A stretch of 64,000 nucleotides of DNA from Gracilibacillus alcaliphilus (GTDB lineage Bacteria > Bacillota > Bacilli > Bacillales > Amphibacillaceae): the NCBI RefSeq assembly GCF_016909015.1, contig NZ_JAFBFA010000030.1:7651-71650 (forward strand), read 5' to 3'. Shown in pieces: positions 24,332-33,430 of the stretch (position 1 is the first letter of the stretch; every line of letters begins with the position of its first letter). A program made the position numbers and the translations under genes. The notes below the pieces were generated by a model. That model had not been told where the DNA came from and made no database searches. It was given only the letters and a program-made list of their open reading frames with translations.

Positions 24332-25954
24332 TTAAATACGAACAATATAATGCTGCTGTTGCCAATCCAATTGGGAATGCTGCAATTCTTTCAACCAGTC
24401 CATTCCATAATAATTGAGAAAATAAATAAGATTCCATATCCGCTCTTGCAAACCACCTTGCGGGTGGAGTTGGAGATCGATAAGATCGAATAACTGCAAT
24501 TGTGTACTATATTTCTGCTTAAATTCTTTTTCCAGACGATTAGCCATCTGATCTATTTGATAACAGATCAGGCGTAAATTTTTATCGGCATACTGAGAAA
24601 CATCATCCCCAAGGCTGTCCGCAATCTCTCGGAACGGAAGATGCGTTTTTGCAACAACTGCTTTGAATTGCTCGGTTAAATCAGTAATTGGCTGTTGTGT
24701 CTGCGCAGCAAGCCAATGTTGCTTCTCCACCTGTACCCCATTGTTGATAACAGCACTAGGTTCCAGTTCCATTCTATCCAGCCATTTTTCTGTTTTTTGC
24801 TCAAGAATTGTCAGCGATACTCTTGGCAGTACCGGAGGCATCTTCAATGAGACATCATGAAAGGCCTCCTTAAGTATCGACCAATAAGCAGCTTCACTAG
24901 GACCGGCAAAAAAGGCCAAGGTTGGAAACAATTTTTCCTGCATTAATGGCCTTGTCACCACATTATTACTCAGCCGTTCAGGTTGGTTTGCTGCTATCTC
25001 AAGCAGCTGCTTCTGGGAATAAGAACATTCATCATTCTTCCCATGCCAATTATCATTATTCCGCTGTAATAAAATCCGTTCTCCATTCTCTTCCACAAAT
25101 AAATGGGCATCGGTTTCTTTCACATCCACACTGACATAATACCCCTTCTTTCGCATAGATTGCAGCGAACGATAAGTATGACGACTGATGGACGGCTGCT
25201 TTTCAATAAGCTCTTTAAAGAAATCCGCTTCCAGCTGCCGAAGTTCCTTTGCACCTGAATCAACCAAAATTAGGCCGCTGTCAGCAAACAATTGATGAAT
25301 GACCAGAGCAAAAAAATCTACATACGTTTCTGATTCTGCCAGTTGATCCAACAATAATTGGTATAGACCTTTGGTATAAGACGTTTCTTGCAGTAATGAA
25401 AATACAGATGTCATCCATTTTTTTACCTTCTCCTGATCCAAGTCTCGATTGGAGACGGATACCTTTTCGCCATGTGTACTGTCAATCTTCCATTTCTGTA
25501 AGGAAGTATGTTCCGGCATAAAGATATGATTTACTTCATCAAAGTCATGGTCTTCCCCTGCAATCCAAAACACAGGCAGAACCGGCACCTGTAACTGCTC
25601 TTCTTGTTCTTTGGCCAAGGCAATAATCGAAATAATCTTATTAATGGTATACAAGGGGCCCGTCAAAATCCCTGCTTGCTGTCCACCGATCACCACCACA
25701 CTATTCTGTTCCCGCAAGCGTTCAATATTATCAATAGATGATTCGGAGGCGTGCCACTTCTTATTCAACTGTAATAATACTTCTGTTAATCGGTGTCTTT
25801 CTGCCGCCCCTTTGTTAATATCCTTAAGCCGGTCATGAAATAAATTAGAATCAATGGGATTATAATCAAAGTGGGATAAGAGCTGGTGCTCGCCTTTTAA
25901 GTAATCAACCATAAATTTATTATGTAAATTGAGTCGTTTGGATTCGATCTGCAT
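24332..25954 (-). CDS. bshC: Bacillithiol biosynthesis cysteine-adding enzyme BshC
   Basis: Adds cysteine to glucosaminyl-malate as the last step of bacillithiol, the main low-molecular-weight thiol of Bacillaceae. 540 residues, the family length. Rossmann-like core with VVIGGQQAGILTGPLYTINK (about 91-110) and VFWIAGEDHDFDEVNHIFM (about 128-146), later PTLAFFAGPSEAAYWSILKE (about 345-364), then a coiled-coil and a C-terminal part ending in NYYGMDWLKELQHSQLDW. It precedes mraZ as yllA does in B. subtilis. GGGGTAA precedes the ATG. Confidence 0.95.
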   Translation of the reverse strand: MQIESKRLNLHNKFMVDYLKGEHQLLSHFDYNPIDSNLFHDRLKDINKGAAERHRLTEVLLQLNKKWHASESSIDNIERLREQNSVVVIGGQQAGILTGPLYTINKIISIIALAKEQEEQLQVPVLPVFWIAGEDHDFDEVNHIFMPEHTSLQKWKIDSTHGEKVSVSNRDLDQEKVKKWMTSVFSLLQETSYTKGLYQLLLDQLAESETYVDFFALVIHQLFADSGLILVDSGAKELRQLEADFFKELIEKQPSISRHTYRSLQSMRKKGYYVSVDVKETDAHLFVEENGERILLQRNNDNWHGKNDECSYSQKQLLEIAANQPERLSNNVVTRPLMQEKLFPTLAFFAGPSEAAYWSILKEAFHDVSLKMPPVLPRVSLTILEQKTEKWLDRMELEPSAVINNGVQVEKQHWLAAQTQQPITDLTEQFKAVVAKTHLPFREIADSLGDDVSQYADKNLRLICYQIDQMANRLEKEFKQKYSTQLQLFDLIDLQLHPQGGLQERIWNLIYFLNYYGMDWLKELQHSQLDWQQQHYIVRI

Positions 25955-26334
25955 GAATCATTTACCCCTTTATCGTCAAATATGTATGATAGTGTAATTC
26001 ATTAGTATTGTACATAATACGAAACAGAAAAGCATCTAATTTGTTTGTCACTCTCGGCCAAAGCTCCCTTTTATGATTGAAAGAAAAAGAAGAATGACTT
26101 GTTTTCCAAAGGTAGATACTCCTAACTTTGCGTTATTCATACCATTATTTTTTTAAAAAAACTGGGGATAGGGGGATGAATCATGTAATGAAACTATCCA
26201 GCACACGGAACACACAACCGCAAAAAAACGCAACCTTTCAACTCTGATAAAGGCATGTAAATCAAATTAGGAAGGCAACTAATGTTTTCATGGGTAGCAA
26301 TGTCTATCAGGACATACTGGTTTGGAACAACTTC
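25955..26334. other. Gene-free interval with a dispersed-repeat fragment
   Basis: No convincing coding sequence. At 26285-26325 a TTTTCATGGGTAGCAATG segment resembles TTTTCATGGATAGCGATG at 31711-31728. The B. subtilis gene ylbQ-like panE position is empty here. Confidence 0.4.
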
Positions 26335-26739
26335 TTAAAAGATCCCAGCAATGATAAAAACACTGGTTATACTATAAACAATCCCTATTACACTGCTAAT
26401 GATATAAAGAGCAAAAAATAATAAAAATGTCAGCTTCCAAAATCGTTTCCATACATGGGCGAAAACAATATCTGTATACGTACGCCAATGAAAAACAACC
26501 ATGATCAGCCATAAAATGAGTAAAAAGGCAATAATATAACCAAATAAATTAAGCGAGAATATCCATTTTACATTTGCAACGACAGCAGCAATATAAAGAA
26601 TGGTTGTGGAGTCAATTGCAAAATGAAAAGCGTATCTTTTTTGTCGAGAAATTTTGAGAGCTAGTACATACACAACATAAGTCACTAGCAATGGCAAAGT
26701 GACCATTAATGCTAGTAAATAATAAATTCCCTGAACCAT
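26335..26739 (-). CDS. DUF3397 membrane protein
   Basis: About 134 residues with four to five hydrophobic helices (about 3-25, 43-60, 63-85, 105-130) and a short basic loop (KISRQKRYAFHFAIDS). This matches the DUF3397 family that sits upstream of bshC in many Bacillaceae; function unknown. I prefer ATG 26737-26739 with AAGAGGT 6 bases upstream. Single-gene unit. Confidence 0.7.
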   Translation of the reverse strand: MVQGIYYLLALMVTLPLLVTYVVYVLALKISRQKRYAFHFAIDSTTILYIAAVVANVKWIFSLNLFGYIIAFLLILWLIMVVFHWRTYTDIVFAHVWKRFWKLTFLLFFALYIISSVIGIVYSITSVFIIAGIF

Positions 26740-26994
26740 CGTCATACCTCTTTTCCATCCAAACCACAATCTTAAAGTTCGATCTTAAACATCATAACTG
26801 TAATTCAATTATATAGGACAATCTTTTTCAATCAAGTAAAATATTCGACAAATAGAGGTTGTTTAATATAGATCATGGTTCGTGTCACAAGCAAGATATC
26901 TGGGGGTCAGTTTAGATAAGTACTGGGTGTAACATATGTAAAAGGTAATTAACCATACAAACTCATCATGATTTGCAGCATATTTTTAGCAGTT

Positions 26995-27020
26995 TAAAAA
27001 CCCCACTTTTCACAGTGAGG
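26995..27020 (-). terminator. Terminator after gerR
   Basis: CCTCAC/GTGGGG stem (one G-U pair) with an 8-base loop and TTTTT on the minus strand, shortly after the gerR stop codon. Confidence 0.7.
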
Positions 27021-27033
27021 CTGCGTTAAATTC

Positions 27034-27483
27034 CTATTCTTCCAAGCTATCCATCGCTTTTTTTACTGATTGGTGAAAAGCTTGGTATTTCGAAAGTTTT
27101 GCTTGCAATTGCTGATTCTGCTTGACTACATTCTGAAGTTCCTGTTGCTCATTTAAACTATTGTAATACTTTTGCATGCGTTCCAACGTTTCTAGTACGT
27201 CATGGATATTAGGTTGCACGGTCTGCGCTGAAATAGTTTCTTGATCCACTGTATAACTTACTTGTTTACGTTCCTGTTTAGCAAGTTGAATCGCTTCCTC
27301 ATATTGTTTTCTTAGCGTTGCATTCCAACGAAAACCACATGCTGCTGATGTCCTTGACAATTTTTCTCCAACTTCACGAAACGCCGTTAATTGTGTCTTC
27401 CCTTCACGTATATATTGTAGTACAGTCTCCGCTAGCAGTTTATCTTCATTTGGAGACCATGCGTCTTGTCGGATTCCTTGCAC
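27034..27483 (-). CDS. gerR: RsfA/GerR-family sporulation transcription factor
   Basis: 149-residue regulator with an N-terminal Myb/SANT-like domain (DAWSPNEDKLLAETVLQYIR then TAFREVGEKLSRTSAACGFR and WNATLRKQYEEAIQ, residues 6-70) and a C-terminal coiled coil (NSLNEQQELQNVVKQNQQL). B. subtilis has two such proteins: RsfA (sigma-F regulon) and YlbO/GerR (sigma-E regulon). Position between rpmF and bshC identifies this one as the YlbO/GerR ortholog, which tunes mother-cell genes. Start is GTG at 27483 with GGGGGTGG upstream. Confidence 0.85.
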   Translation of the reverse strand: MQGIRQDAWSPNEDKLLAETVLQYIREGKTQLTAFREVGEKLSRTSAACGFRWNATLRKQYEEAIQLAKQERKQVSYTVDQETISAQTVQPNIHDVLETLERMQKYYNSLNEQQELQNVVKQNQQLQAKLSKYQAFHQSVKKAMDSLEE

Positions 27484-28085
27484 TATGCCACCCCCTCTAT
27501 TCTTTGATACAATGTATGCAATTAATAGAGAGGATAGACTATTTATTTACCTGCAAATTTACGGCATCATTCTGAAAAACAAGCATAATAACTGCTTCCC
27601 ATGTCCTATCTATGTATAAAACCAACAAGTTCTGACAGAGGACACTATTCATAAAAATCTAGTTGTTCTAGCCAGTCATAAAGCTATTTTTGCATGGAGG
27701 GTAGAAACTATTCCTCAGCGCAACCAACGTCATGATGTCAATCGCCATGCCTACATTAGTACGTCCTGTACGTCGAAAAGCGAAGGGCTTGACCGAAGCA
27801 AATGTTCACACGTTTATTCAGTCAAAATATTGACAAGGCAAGGACATGATTACACCATGATAACAAGCTGTAGGTGTTCGTTATGTGTGAAAATTCAGCC
27901 AACGAAACCACCTAACAACTATGCGTAAAGGAATAAAGTGCAAATCTAAGGCAGAGTTTTCTTGCCGAATAAATTGCTGACAGACAGCAATACATCTGTA
28001 CTAGAAAAAGTTATGTTTTTACTGCAAATAAAAATAGTGCAAGAGAGTAACCCTCCTACACTATTGTGTTGTACTACATATTGAA
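27484..28085. other. 600-base gene-free interval with dispersed repeats
   Basis: No gene seen. It carries a TAGTACGTCCTGTACGTC module at 27758-27775 (shared with 49597-49616 and 62043-62062) and, at about 27910-27965 on the minus strand, AAAACTCTGCCTTAGA followed by sequence related to 31622-31680. The rpmF terminator lies at its right end. Confidence 0.55.
28027..28065 (-). terminator. Terminator after rpmF
   Basis: Stem AATAGTG/CACTATT (28033-28039, 28059-28065) with inner GAG/CTC pairing, followed on the minus strand by TTTATTT. Confidence 0.75.
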
Positions 28086-28259
28086 TTATTGCTCTACTAC
28101 TTGTTTACCATTATACTGTCCACAAGATTTACATACATGGTGTGGCTTTGTTAATTCACCACAATTTGAACATTCTACCATTCCTGGTACAAGTAATTTT
28201 TTATGTGTACGACGTTGATTTTTTACCTTTTTTGAAGTTCTGCGCTTAGGTACTGCCAT
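28086..28259 (-). CDS. rpmF: 50S ribosomal protein L32
   Basis: 57-residue basic ribosomal protein: MAVPKRRTSKKVKNQRRTHK at the start, then a zinc ribbon CSNCGELTKPHHVCKSCG (CxxC near 30 and 43), end QVVEQ. This is the cysteine-containing (C+) form that binds zinc. The adjacent upstream gene is ylbN (33 bases), the usual yceD-rpmF pair, and an AAAGGAGGTG ribosome site precedes the ATG at 28257-28259. Confidence 0.97.
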   Translation of the reverse strand: MAVPKRRTSKKVKNQRRTHKKLLVPGMVECSNCGELTKPHHVCKSCGQYNGKQVVEQ

Positions 28260-28292
28260 GCATTACACCTCCTTTAAAAGAGAAGCAAAGAT

Positions 28293-28820
28293 CTATTCTT
28301 TACTATCTTCCTCGTTACTGTTGTCATTTAATAAAGACTGTAATTTTTCAAGGCGTGGATCTACTTTCTCAGATTGTTGCTCTTCTGTTATAAGTGTCCA
28401 CCCATTACCTTCTTGTATTGTATTTGCCTCTAATTGTTCATCATCTGCAAACACTCGTAGCGGGACCTCTAATAGTATATTTTCCTTGATAAAAGGTGTT
28501 AAGTCAAGTATTTCTCCATTAATAACAAACACGTCTTCTTCTTGGTGATAGCTAGAAGTAGTAAACTGTTCGATCGTATGGATGTCAAAATCATACTTTA
28601 CATCAACCAATGTTCTGGCACAAGGTAAAATCATTGTCCCTCTGATCGTAAAATCACAAGTAATATCTTCCCCATCCATCCACGCTTGTCCATCAACGGT
28701 AACAGGTTCAATAGCACGAATATCATTATCCAGCTCAGCTAATTCTGAAACGTTAACTTGCTCATGAAAAGGATAGGAGCTTTGTTGTGATTGTTTAATT
28801 TTTTGGATAAATATTTTCAT
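28293..28820 (-). CDS. ylbN: YceD/DUF177 family protein, YlbN
   Basis: 175-residue acidic protein of the DUF177 family, co-transcribed with rpmF in most bacteria; links to 23S rRNA maturation have been reported in plants and E. coli, but the role here is unknown. Visible family segments: GTMILPCARTLVDVKYDFDI (about 75-95, with the conserved cysteine) and EILDLTPFIKENILLEVPLR. The C-terminal half ends DPRLEKLQSLL, the usual DPR motif. ATG 28818-28820 has GAGGTG upstream. Confidence 0.85.
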   Translation of the reverse strand: MKIFIQKIKQSQQSSYPFHEQVNVSELAELDNDIRAIEPVTVDGQAWMDGEDITCDFTIRGTMILPCARTLVDVKYDFDIHTIEQFTTSSYHQEEDVFVINGEILDLTPFIKENILLEVPLRVFADDEQLEANTIQEGNGWTLITEEQQSEKVDPRLEKLQSLLNDNSNEEDSKE

Positions 28821-28964
28821 TAGATTCACCTCAAGGCAACAAGAAATATTTTAAAATGGATTTGGCTATTTGTCAATATATTTTCTTTACACCAACAACA
28901 ATTATTGCTTTTGTGATATACTACAATCGATATCCCAATAGATTGTTTCCATTAGGAGGTTAAC

Positions 28965-30173
28965 ATGAAAGCTTGTGGACTTATAGTAGAATACAATCCC
29001 TATCATAACGGACATCGGTATCACTTTCAACAGGCACAGCAACTAACCAATGCCGATTGTATGATAGCTGTTATGAGTGGCAACTTCCTGCAGCGAGGGG
29101 AACCCGCTGTCGTTGATAAATTCGCCAGAGCAAAAATGGCGGTTCAGTTAGGTATTGACCTTGTTGTAGAATTGCCATATTTCTATGCCGTACAGCACAG
29201 TGAACTGTTTGCTCAAGGGGCGATTGAAATATTAGCCCACCTACATGTTGAGGCCTTATGTTTTGGCAGTGAACACGGTAAAATCAATGATTTTCAGAAC
29301 ATGTATCAATTGATTCAGCAACGACAAGAACAATATGGCCAACAACTGACTGAGGCTTTGTCAAAAGGCTTCTCTTACCCAAAAGCACATGAAACAGCTT
29401 TACGTGCTATCGGAGGAAAAGAAATTTCAATTGACGTTACTAGACCAAACAATATTCTAGGTTATCAGTATGTGAGCAATATCTATAAGCAACAAGCTGA
29501 CATTACTCCTTATACGATAACAAGGATCAAAAATGATTACCATGATCAGGCGATCCGTGATGCAATTGCAAGTGCCACTAGTATTCGAAATCAATTATTA
29601 CAAAAACAGTTTGAGCAAGTACAGAGCGCTACACCGCCAGAAACTTGGCAACTTCTTGAAAAATATGTTCAACAACATCATTCCTGGCATCATTGGGAGG
29701 CTTATTTCCATTTGCTTAAGTATCGTTTATTAACTATAAAACCGGATGAGCTTCGTTCTATCCATGGAGTCAAGGAAGGTATCGAAAATCGTATGCTAGC
29801 ATCCATAAAACAGGCCGCTAACTTTCAGGAATGGATGACGCTTTTAAAGACAAAACGCTACACTTGGACTAGTATCCAACGAATTGCAACACATCTGCTG
29901 ACCAATACACATGCAGCTGAAATAGAGTCTTTATTACGTCAAGCAGATCAAACACCTGCTGTCCGCATTTTGGCAATGAGTAAACAGGGACAAACCTATC
30001 TCAAACAGATCAAAAAACAAGCCACAATTTCTTGGTATACCAGCAACAAATCGCCGTACCCATACCAAGCATTAGACCAGCGTGTAGACGCAGCCTATTA
30101 CAGCATCCTTGACCAGACCTCCCAAATGCAACTAGCCAAACAAGCTTACCATAAACCATATATGATCACATGA
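28965..30173 (+). CDS. tmcAL: tRNA(Met) cytidine acetate ligase TmcAL (YlbM)
   Basis: Enzyme that activates acetate with ATP to form N4-acetylcytidine at the wobble position of elongator tRNA-Met. 402 residues. Nucleotidyltransferase-type motif GLIVEYNPYHNGHRYHFQQA at residues 5-24 (HxGH-like), MSGNFLQRGEPAVVDKFARA (about 38-57), DLVVELPYFYAVQ, and ATSIRN (about 203). TTAGGAGGTTAAC precedes the ATG. It is transcribed divergently from ylbN, with a 135-base intergenic promoter region. Confidence 0.93.
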   Translation: MKACGLIVEYNPYHNGHRYHFQQAQQLTNADCMIAVMSGNFLQRGEPAVVDKFARAKMAVQLGIDLVVELPYFYAVQHSELFAQGAIEILAHLHVEALCFGSEHGKINDFQNMYQLIQQRQEQYGQQLTEALSKGFSYPKAHETALRAIGGKEISIDVTRPNNILGYQYVSNIYKQQADITPYTITRIKNDYHDQAIRDAIASATSIRNQLLQKQFEQVQSATPPETWQLLEKYVQQHHSWHHWEAYFHLLKYRLLTIKPDELRSIHGVKEGIENRMLASIKQAANFQEWMTLLKTKRYTWTSIQRIATHLLTNTHAAEIESLLRQADQTPAVRILAMSKQGQTYLKQIKKQATISWYTSNKSPYPYQALDQRVDAAYYSILDQTSQMQLAKQAYHKPYMIT

Positions 30174-30178
30174 ATCAC

Positions 30179-30209
30179 CCTTTGTGGGGGGGCATCCACC
30201 CCACAAAGG
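30179..30209. terminator. GC-rich hairpin between tmcAL and ylbL
   Basis: CCTTTGTGGGG (30179-30189) and CCCCACAAAGG (30199-30209) are perfect complements with a 9-base loop, between two convergent genes. No T run follows on either strand, so termination would be weak unless it acts as a transcription barrier. A second, wobble-containing stem (about 30249-30284) is closer to ylbL. Confidence 0.5.
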
Positions 30210-30288
30210 CTTAGCGAAGGCATTATCCAATTTAGACTTTAACTAACGATGAAAGGCAATAGACACACGTTCTACTGCCTCTTCACGC

Positions 30289-31308
30289 TTACAGCCCTGC
30301 TAGATATTCCAATGCTTCCTCAAATGTATCGACAGGAACTATTTCCATATCTGTACCAATATCTTCAGCTGTCTCTTTAGCCACTTGATAATTGGACCCT
30401 TCTCTGCCTCCTTCATTAGGAGCAAAGAATATATCACATCCAGTTCGATCAGCAGCAATCACCTTCTTATCTACACCGCCGATACGGCCAACATTCCCTT
30501 GATAATCCACTTCTCCTGTACCAGCAATTTGATATCCCTTGGTAATATCTTCAGTTGTTAATTGATCATAAATCTCAAGTGAGAACATTAAACCAGCACT
30601 CGGTCCACCAATGCTTCCACTGGAAAAGGTTAAGTCTGGCGAAACAGTCACCTGTCTATTGGTCACCAATTGAATACCAATCCCCGGCTGTCCATCTAAA
30701 TCCTCAAGTTCTGCCAATGCGATTTCTTCTTCCATTGTCTGTTCATCACGCTCAATCGTTAAACGCACCGCATCACCTGCAGTTTTGGATGTTACATAAT
30801 CAATTAGATCTTCCGACTCATTAATTTCTTTCCCATCTATTTCAATAATTTCATCCCCAGACTGTAAGATACCGTCTGCTGGCATTCCTTCTACAACCGA
30901 GACAACATATACTCCTTTATATTCAATATCAATTGTTTCACCAGCTGCTTCGTAGGCAACTACCATTGAGGCTTCTTGAGAGCTTTCCATCATCATCAAT
31001 TGTAATTCATGATATTCAGCATCTGTCATATCCTCTGGTACTACTTCATTAATCGGCAGCACATCGAAATATTTTCTAAACTGAGCGGTCAAGTATGTAA
31101 AAGGGGTTGCCCTTCCTCCTTGAATCGTAACAAGATACATTTCCCCTTCACTCTCATGGCCTCCATCCACTTCTACAATCGGATTTAGCGGATCTGCATG
31201 ACCAGGCTGATGAATATAAAATGGCAATCGATAGCTAAAAAGAAAAAAAACAGCAATTAATGCTACAAAAAAGATTAATATCCTTACATTACCCTTTAAA
31301 CGAAACAT
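30289..31308 (-). CDS. ylbL: PDZ/Lon-like serine protease YlbL (SepM family)
   Basis: Membrane-anchored protease. 339 residues: N-terminal helix (ILIFFVALIAVFFLFSY, about 10-26), a PDZ domain (VVSVVEGMPADGILQSGDEI, about 131-150), and a Lon-type proteolytic domain with the catalytic serine in SSGSIGGPSAGLMFSLEI (near 235) and lysine in GGVDKKVIAADR (near 277). In B. subtilis YlbL degrades the division inhibitor YneA after DNA damage; in streptococci SepM processes a pheromone. ylbK, which lies next to it in B. subtilis, is missing. Confidence 0.9.
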   Translation of the reverse strand: MFRLKGNVRILIFFVALIAVFFLFSYRLPFYIHQPGHADPLNPIVEVDGGHESEGEMYLVTIQGGRATPFTYLTAQFRKYFDVLPINEVVPEDMTDAEYHELQLMMMESSQEASMVVAYEAAGETIDIEYKGVYVVSVVEGMPADGILQSGDEIIEIDGKEINESEDLIDYVTSKTAGDAVRLTIERDEQTMEEEIALAELEDLDGQPGIGIQLVTNRQVTVSPDLTFSSGSIGGPSAGLMFSLEIYDQLTTEDITKGYQIAGTGEVDYQGNVGRIGGVDKKVIAADRTGCDIFFAPNEGGREGSNYQVAKETAEDIGTDMEIVPVDTFEEALEYLAGL

Positions 31309-31801
31309 CCTATCCCTACTTTCAAAAAACTAAGATTAACAAATTGCGTTGTCATATTTATACGCTCCACAAGCGTATATTAGAAACGGTAGGACAAATT
31401 TAAAACACTCTATATTTTACTATTGATTCACAAAAAGGTACAGAAATGTGCAAGACATACACAATCCATACTCTATACACCGTGTCTGCAGGAAAAACGA
31501 GCACTGGTGATGACTTAGCACGATCGTCATACAATATGAAAAGGACGTGCTTGTCTTGATTATCCCTCTAGGATATCTGTCTGCTTATTTCAGTTGTTCT
31601 TGTATACAGACAAGCACCTCCTACAAAACTCTGCCTTAGAGGCAGCACTTGATTATTTTCGCAAGGTTATTGAGAGATGAATCAAGCTAGGCTAGTAGAG
31701 GAACTGAAGTTTTCATGGATAGCGATGGCTATCCATACATGTAGGTTTTAGATGAAATATTTACATCATATATTTATTTCTTAAGAAAAAGGTGAATAAC
31801 T
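31309..31801. other. Gene-free interval at the ylbK position
   Basis: About 490 bases between ylbL and ylbJ with no coding potential. It contains an inverted repeat (GTGCTTGTCT 31547-31556 / AGACAAGCAC 31608-31617), a CTGCC-TTAGA-GGCAG stem at about 31628-31642, and a GGATAGC-GATG-GCTATCC stem at 31717-31734; parts recur at 26285-26325 and 27910-27965. Confidence 0.55.
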
Positions 31802-32998
31802 ATGAAACAAAAGCTAGCCTCCTTATTATATGCCATGATCGCCGTTTTTATTGTCGTAATGATAATTATTTATCCACAGCAAGTCTTACAAGCAAGTCAG
31901 CGTGGACTCGAAGTCTGGGCCGGCATCGTTTTTCCAGCCTTATTACCCTTTTTTATCACGGCAGAACTTTTAATTGCCTTTGGTGTTGTTCATTTTATCG
32001 GTGTTCTGTTTGAACCTATTATGAGACCGTTATTTAATGTACCAGGGGTTGGAGGTTTTGTCTGGACGATGGGAATGGCGAGTGGATATCCATCAGGAGC
32101 TAAATATACGGCAAGGTTGAGACAGGAAAAGCAGCTATCCCAAGTAGAGGCGGAAAGGCTAGTATCCTTTACCAATGCCTCGAACCCTCTATTTATCATC
32201 GGAGCGGTCGGTATCGGTTTTTTTCATGATGCAAGGTTAGGCATACTGCTGGCAGTCGTCCATTATCTTAGTAATGCACTGGTTGGAATCTGTATGAGAT
32301 TTTATAAAAGAAAGGAAATTTCAACGGCCGGATCCTACTCATTTTCTCTTACTAAAGCCTTTCATCAGCTTCATCAAGCACGCATAAATAAACGGCAGGC
32401 AATTGGCAAAGTGTTGGGTGAAGCTGTTACTCAATCAATTGAAACACTAATCAAAATAGGCGGCTTCATCATGCTGTTTTCAGTGATTACCGAATTGTTA
32501 TCCACTATCCAACTTACCGAATTGTTTGCTGGTTTACTTGTCGGCCTGCTAGCATTTGTTCAGCTTCCTGCTGATCTCGCACCTGGGTTATTTGTAGGTA
32601 TGTTTGAAATAACGATTGGAGCGAACACTATATCACAGACTCATGTAGCCGTTTTTTTTCAGGCAATTGTTATCTCGATCATGTTAGCCTTTAACGGTTT
32701 TTCCGTCCAAGCACAAGTCGCAAGTATCTTGGCTGATACAGATATTCGCTTTACTCCTTACTTCTTTGCACGAATGGTACATGCCTGTTTTGCCAGCTTA
32801 CTTGTAGTTGTCTTATTTTTTCCTGTCTATCAACTAAAGACAGAAACAACATCTAGTATCATGACATTCACCCATCATATAAGCTTCCCATTAGGTGAAA
32901 TTGGATGGTGGATTACTTTACTTTCCTTGTCAGTTTATTTATACATTCTCTTGCTTAAATTTTTCAATCAGCGCCGCTTCTACTACCGGAGGTACTAA
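31802..32998 (+). CDS. ylbJ: Sporulation integral membrane protein YlbJ
   Basis: 398-residue polytopic membrane protein with about nine helices and two nucleoside-recognition (Gate-type) domains: EVWAGIVFPALLPFFITAEL (about 37-56), ASGYPSGAKYTARLR (about 95-109), FTNASNPLFIIGAVGIGFF (about 122-140), and LAPGLFVGMFEITIGANTIS (about 257-276). The family is sigma-E dependent and required for spore envelope or cortex formation in B. subtilis; the transported molecule is unknown. AAAGGTG precedes the ATG. Its 3' end overlaps convergent coaD by 60 bases. Confidence 0.92.
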   Translation: MKQKLASLLYAMIAVFIVVMIIIYPQQVLQASQRGLEVWAGIVFPALLPFFITAELLIAFGVVHFIGVLFEPIMRPLFNVPGVGGFVWTMGMASGYPSGAKYTARLRQEKQLSQVEAERLVSFTNASNPLFIIGAVGIGFFHDARLGILLAVVHYLSNALVGICMRFYKRKEISTAGSYSFSLTKAFHQLHQARINKRQAIGKVLGEAVTQSIETLIKIGGFIMLFSVITELLSTIQLTELFAGLLVGLLAFVQLPADLAPGLFVGMFEITIGANTISQTHVAVFFQAIVISIMLAFNGFSVQAQVASILADTDIRFTPYFFARMVHACFASLLVVVLFFPVYQLKTETTSSIMTFTHHISFPLGEIGWWITLLSLSVYLYILLLKFFNQRRFYYRRY

Positions 32999-33430
32999 AT
33001 CAGATACATTGGCATGAAATTTAGCCACCTCTTTCACCATGCTGGAACTAAGAAAGGAATACCGATTATTAGTCATCATAAAGAAGGTTTCAATGTCTTC
33101 ATTCAGTTTTCGGTTCATAGAGGTAATTTGCATTTCAAATTCAAAATCGGTGACCGCCCGCAGTCCCCTGATGATGGCTTGTGCATTCTTCTCTTGAGCA
33201 TAATCCATTAACAGTCCCTTGCTCGAATCTACTTGAACATTGGGGATATCAGCGGTTGCCTGTCGGATTAATTCTATTCTTTCTTCTACACTAAATAAGG
33301 GCTGTTTCGCCTGATTATTAAAGACAGCTACAATAATATCATCAAAGACATTGGCCGCCCTTTTGATAATATCTAAGTGTCCATTTGTTATAGGGTCAAA
33401 ACTGCCGGGACAAATGGCAAGTCTAGTCAT
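32939..33430 (-). CDS. coaD: Phosphopantetheine adenylyltransferase CoaD
   Basis: Penultimate enzyme of coenzyme A synthesis: 4'-phosphopantetheine plus ATP gives dephospho-CoA. 163 residues. Nucleotidyltransferase motif CPGSFDPITNGHLDIIKRA (residues 7-25, with the TxGH signature), IRGLRAVTDFEFEMQ (about 88-102) and SSSMVKEVAKFHANVSDLVP (about 128-147). ATG 33428-33430 lies inside the rsmD end (8-base overlap), so the pair is coupled, as in most Bacillaceae. The 3' end overlaps ylbJ on the other strand. Confidence 0.97.
   Translation of the reverse strand: MTRLAICPGSFDPITNGHLDIIKRAANVFDDIIVAVFNNQAKQPLFSVEERIELIRQATADIPNVQVDSSKGLLMDYAQEKNAQAIIRGLRAVTDFEFEMQITSMNRKLNEDIETFFMMTNNRYSFLSSSMVKEVAKFHANVSDLVPPVVEAALIEKFKQENV

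Noticed and set aside
26177..26250. Possible 23-codon ORF (plus strand) after GGGGGATGAATC
   Set aside because: Ribosome site spacing is poor and composition is random-like.
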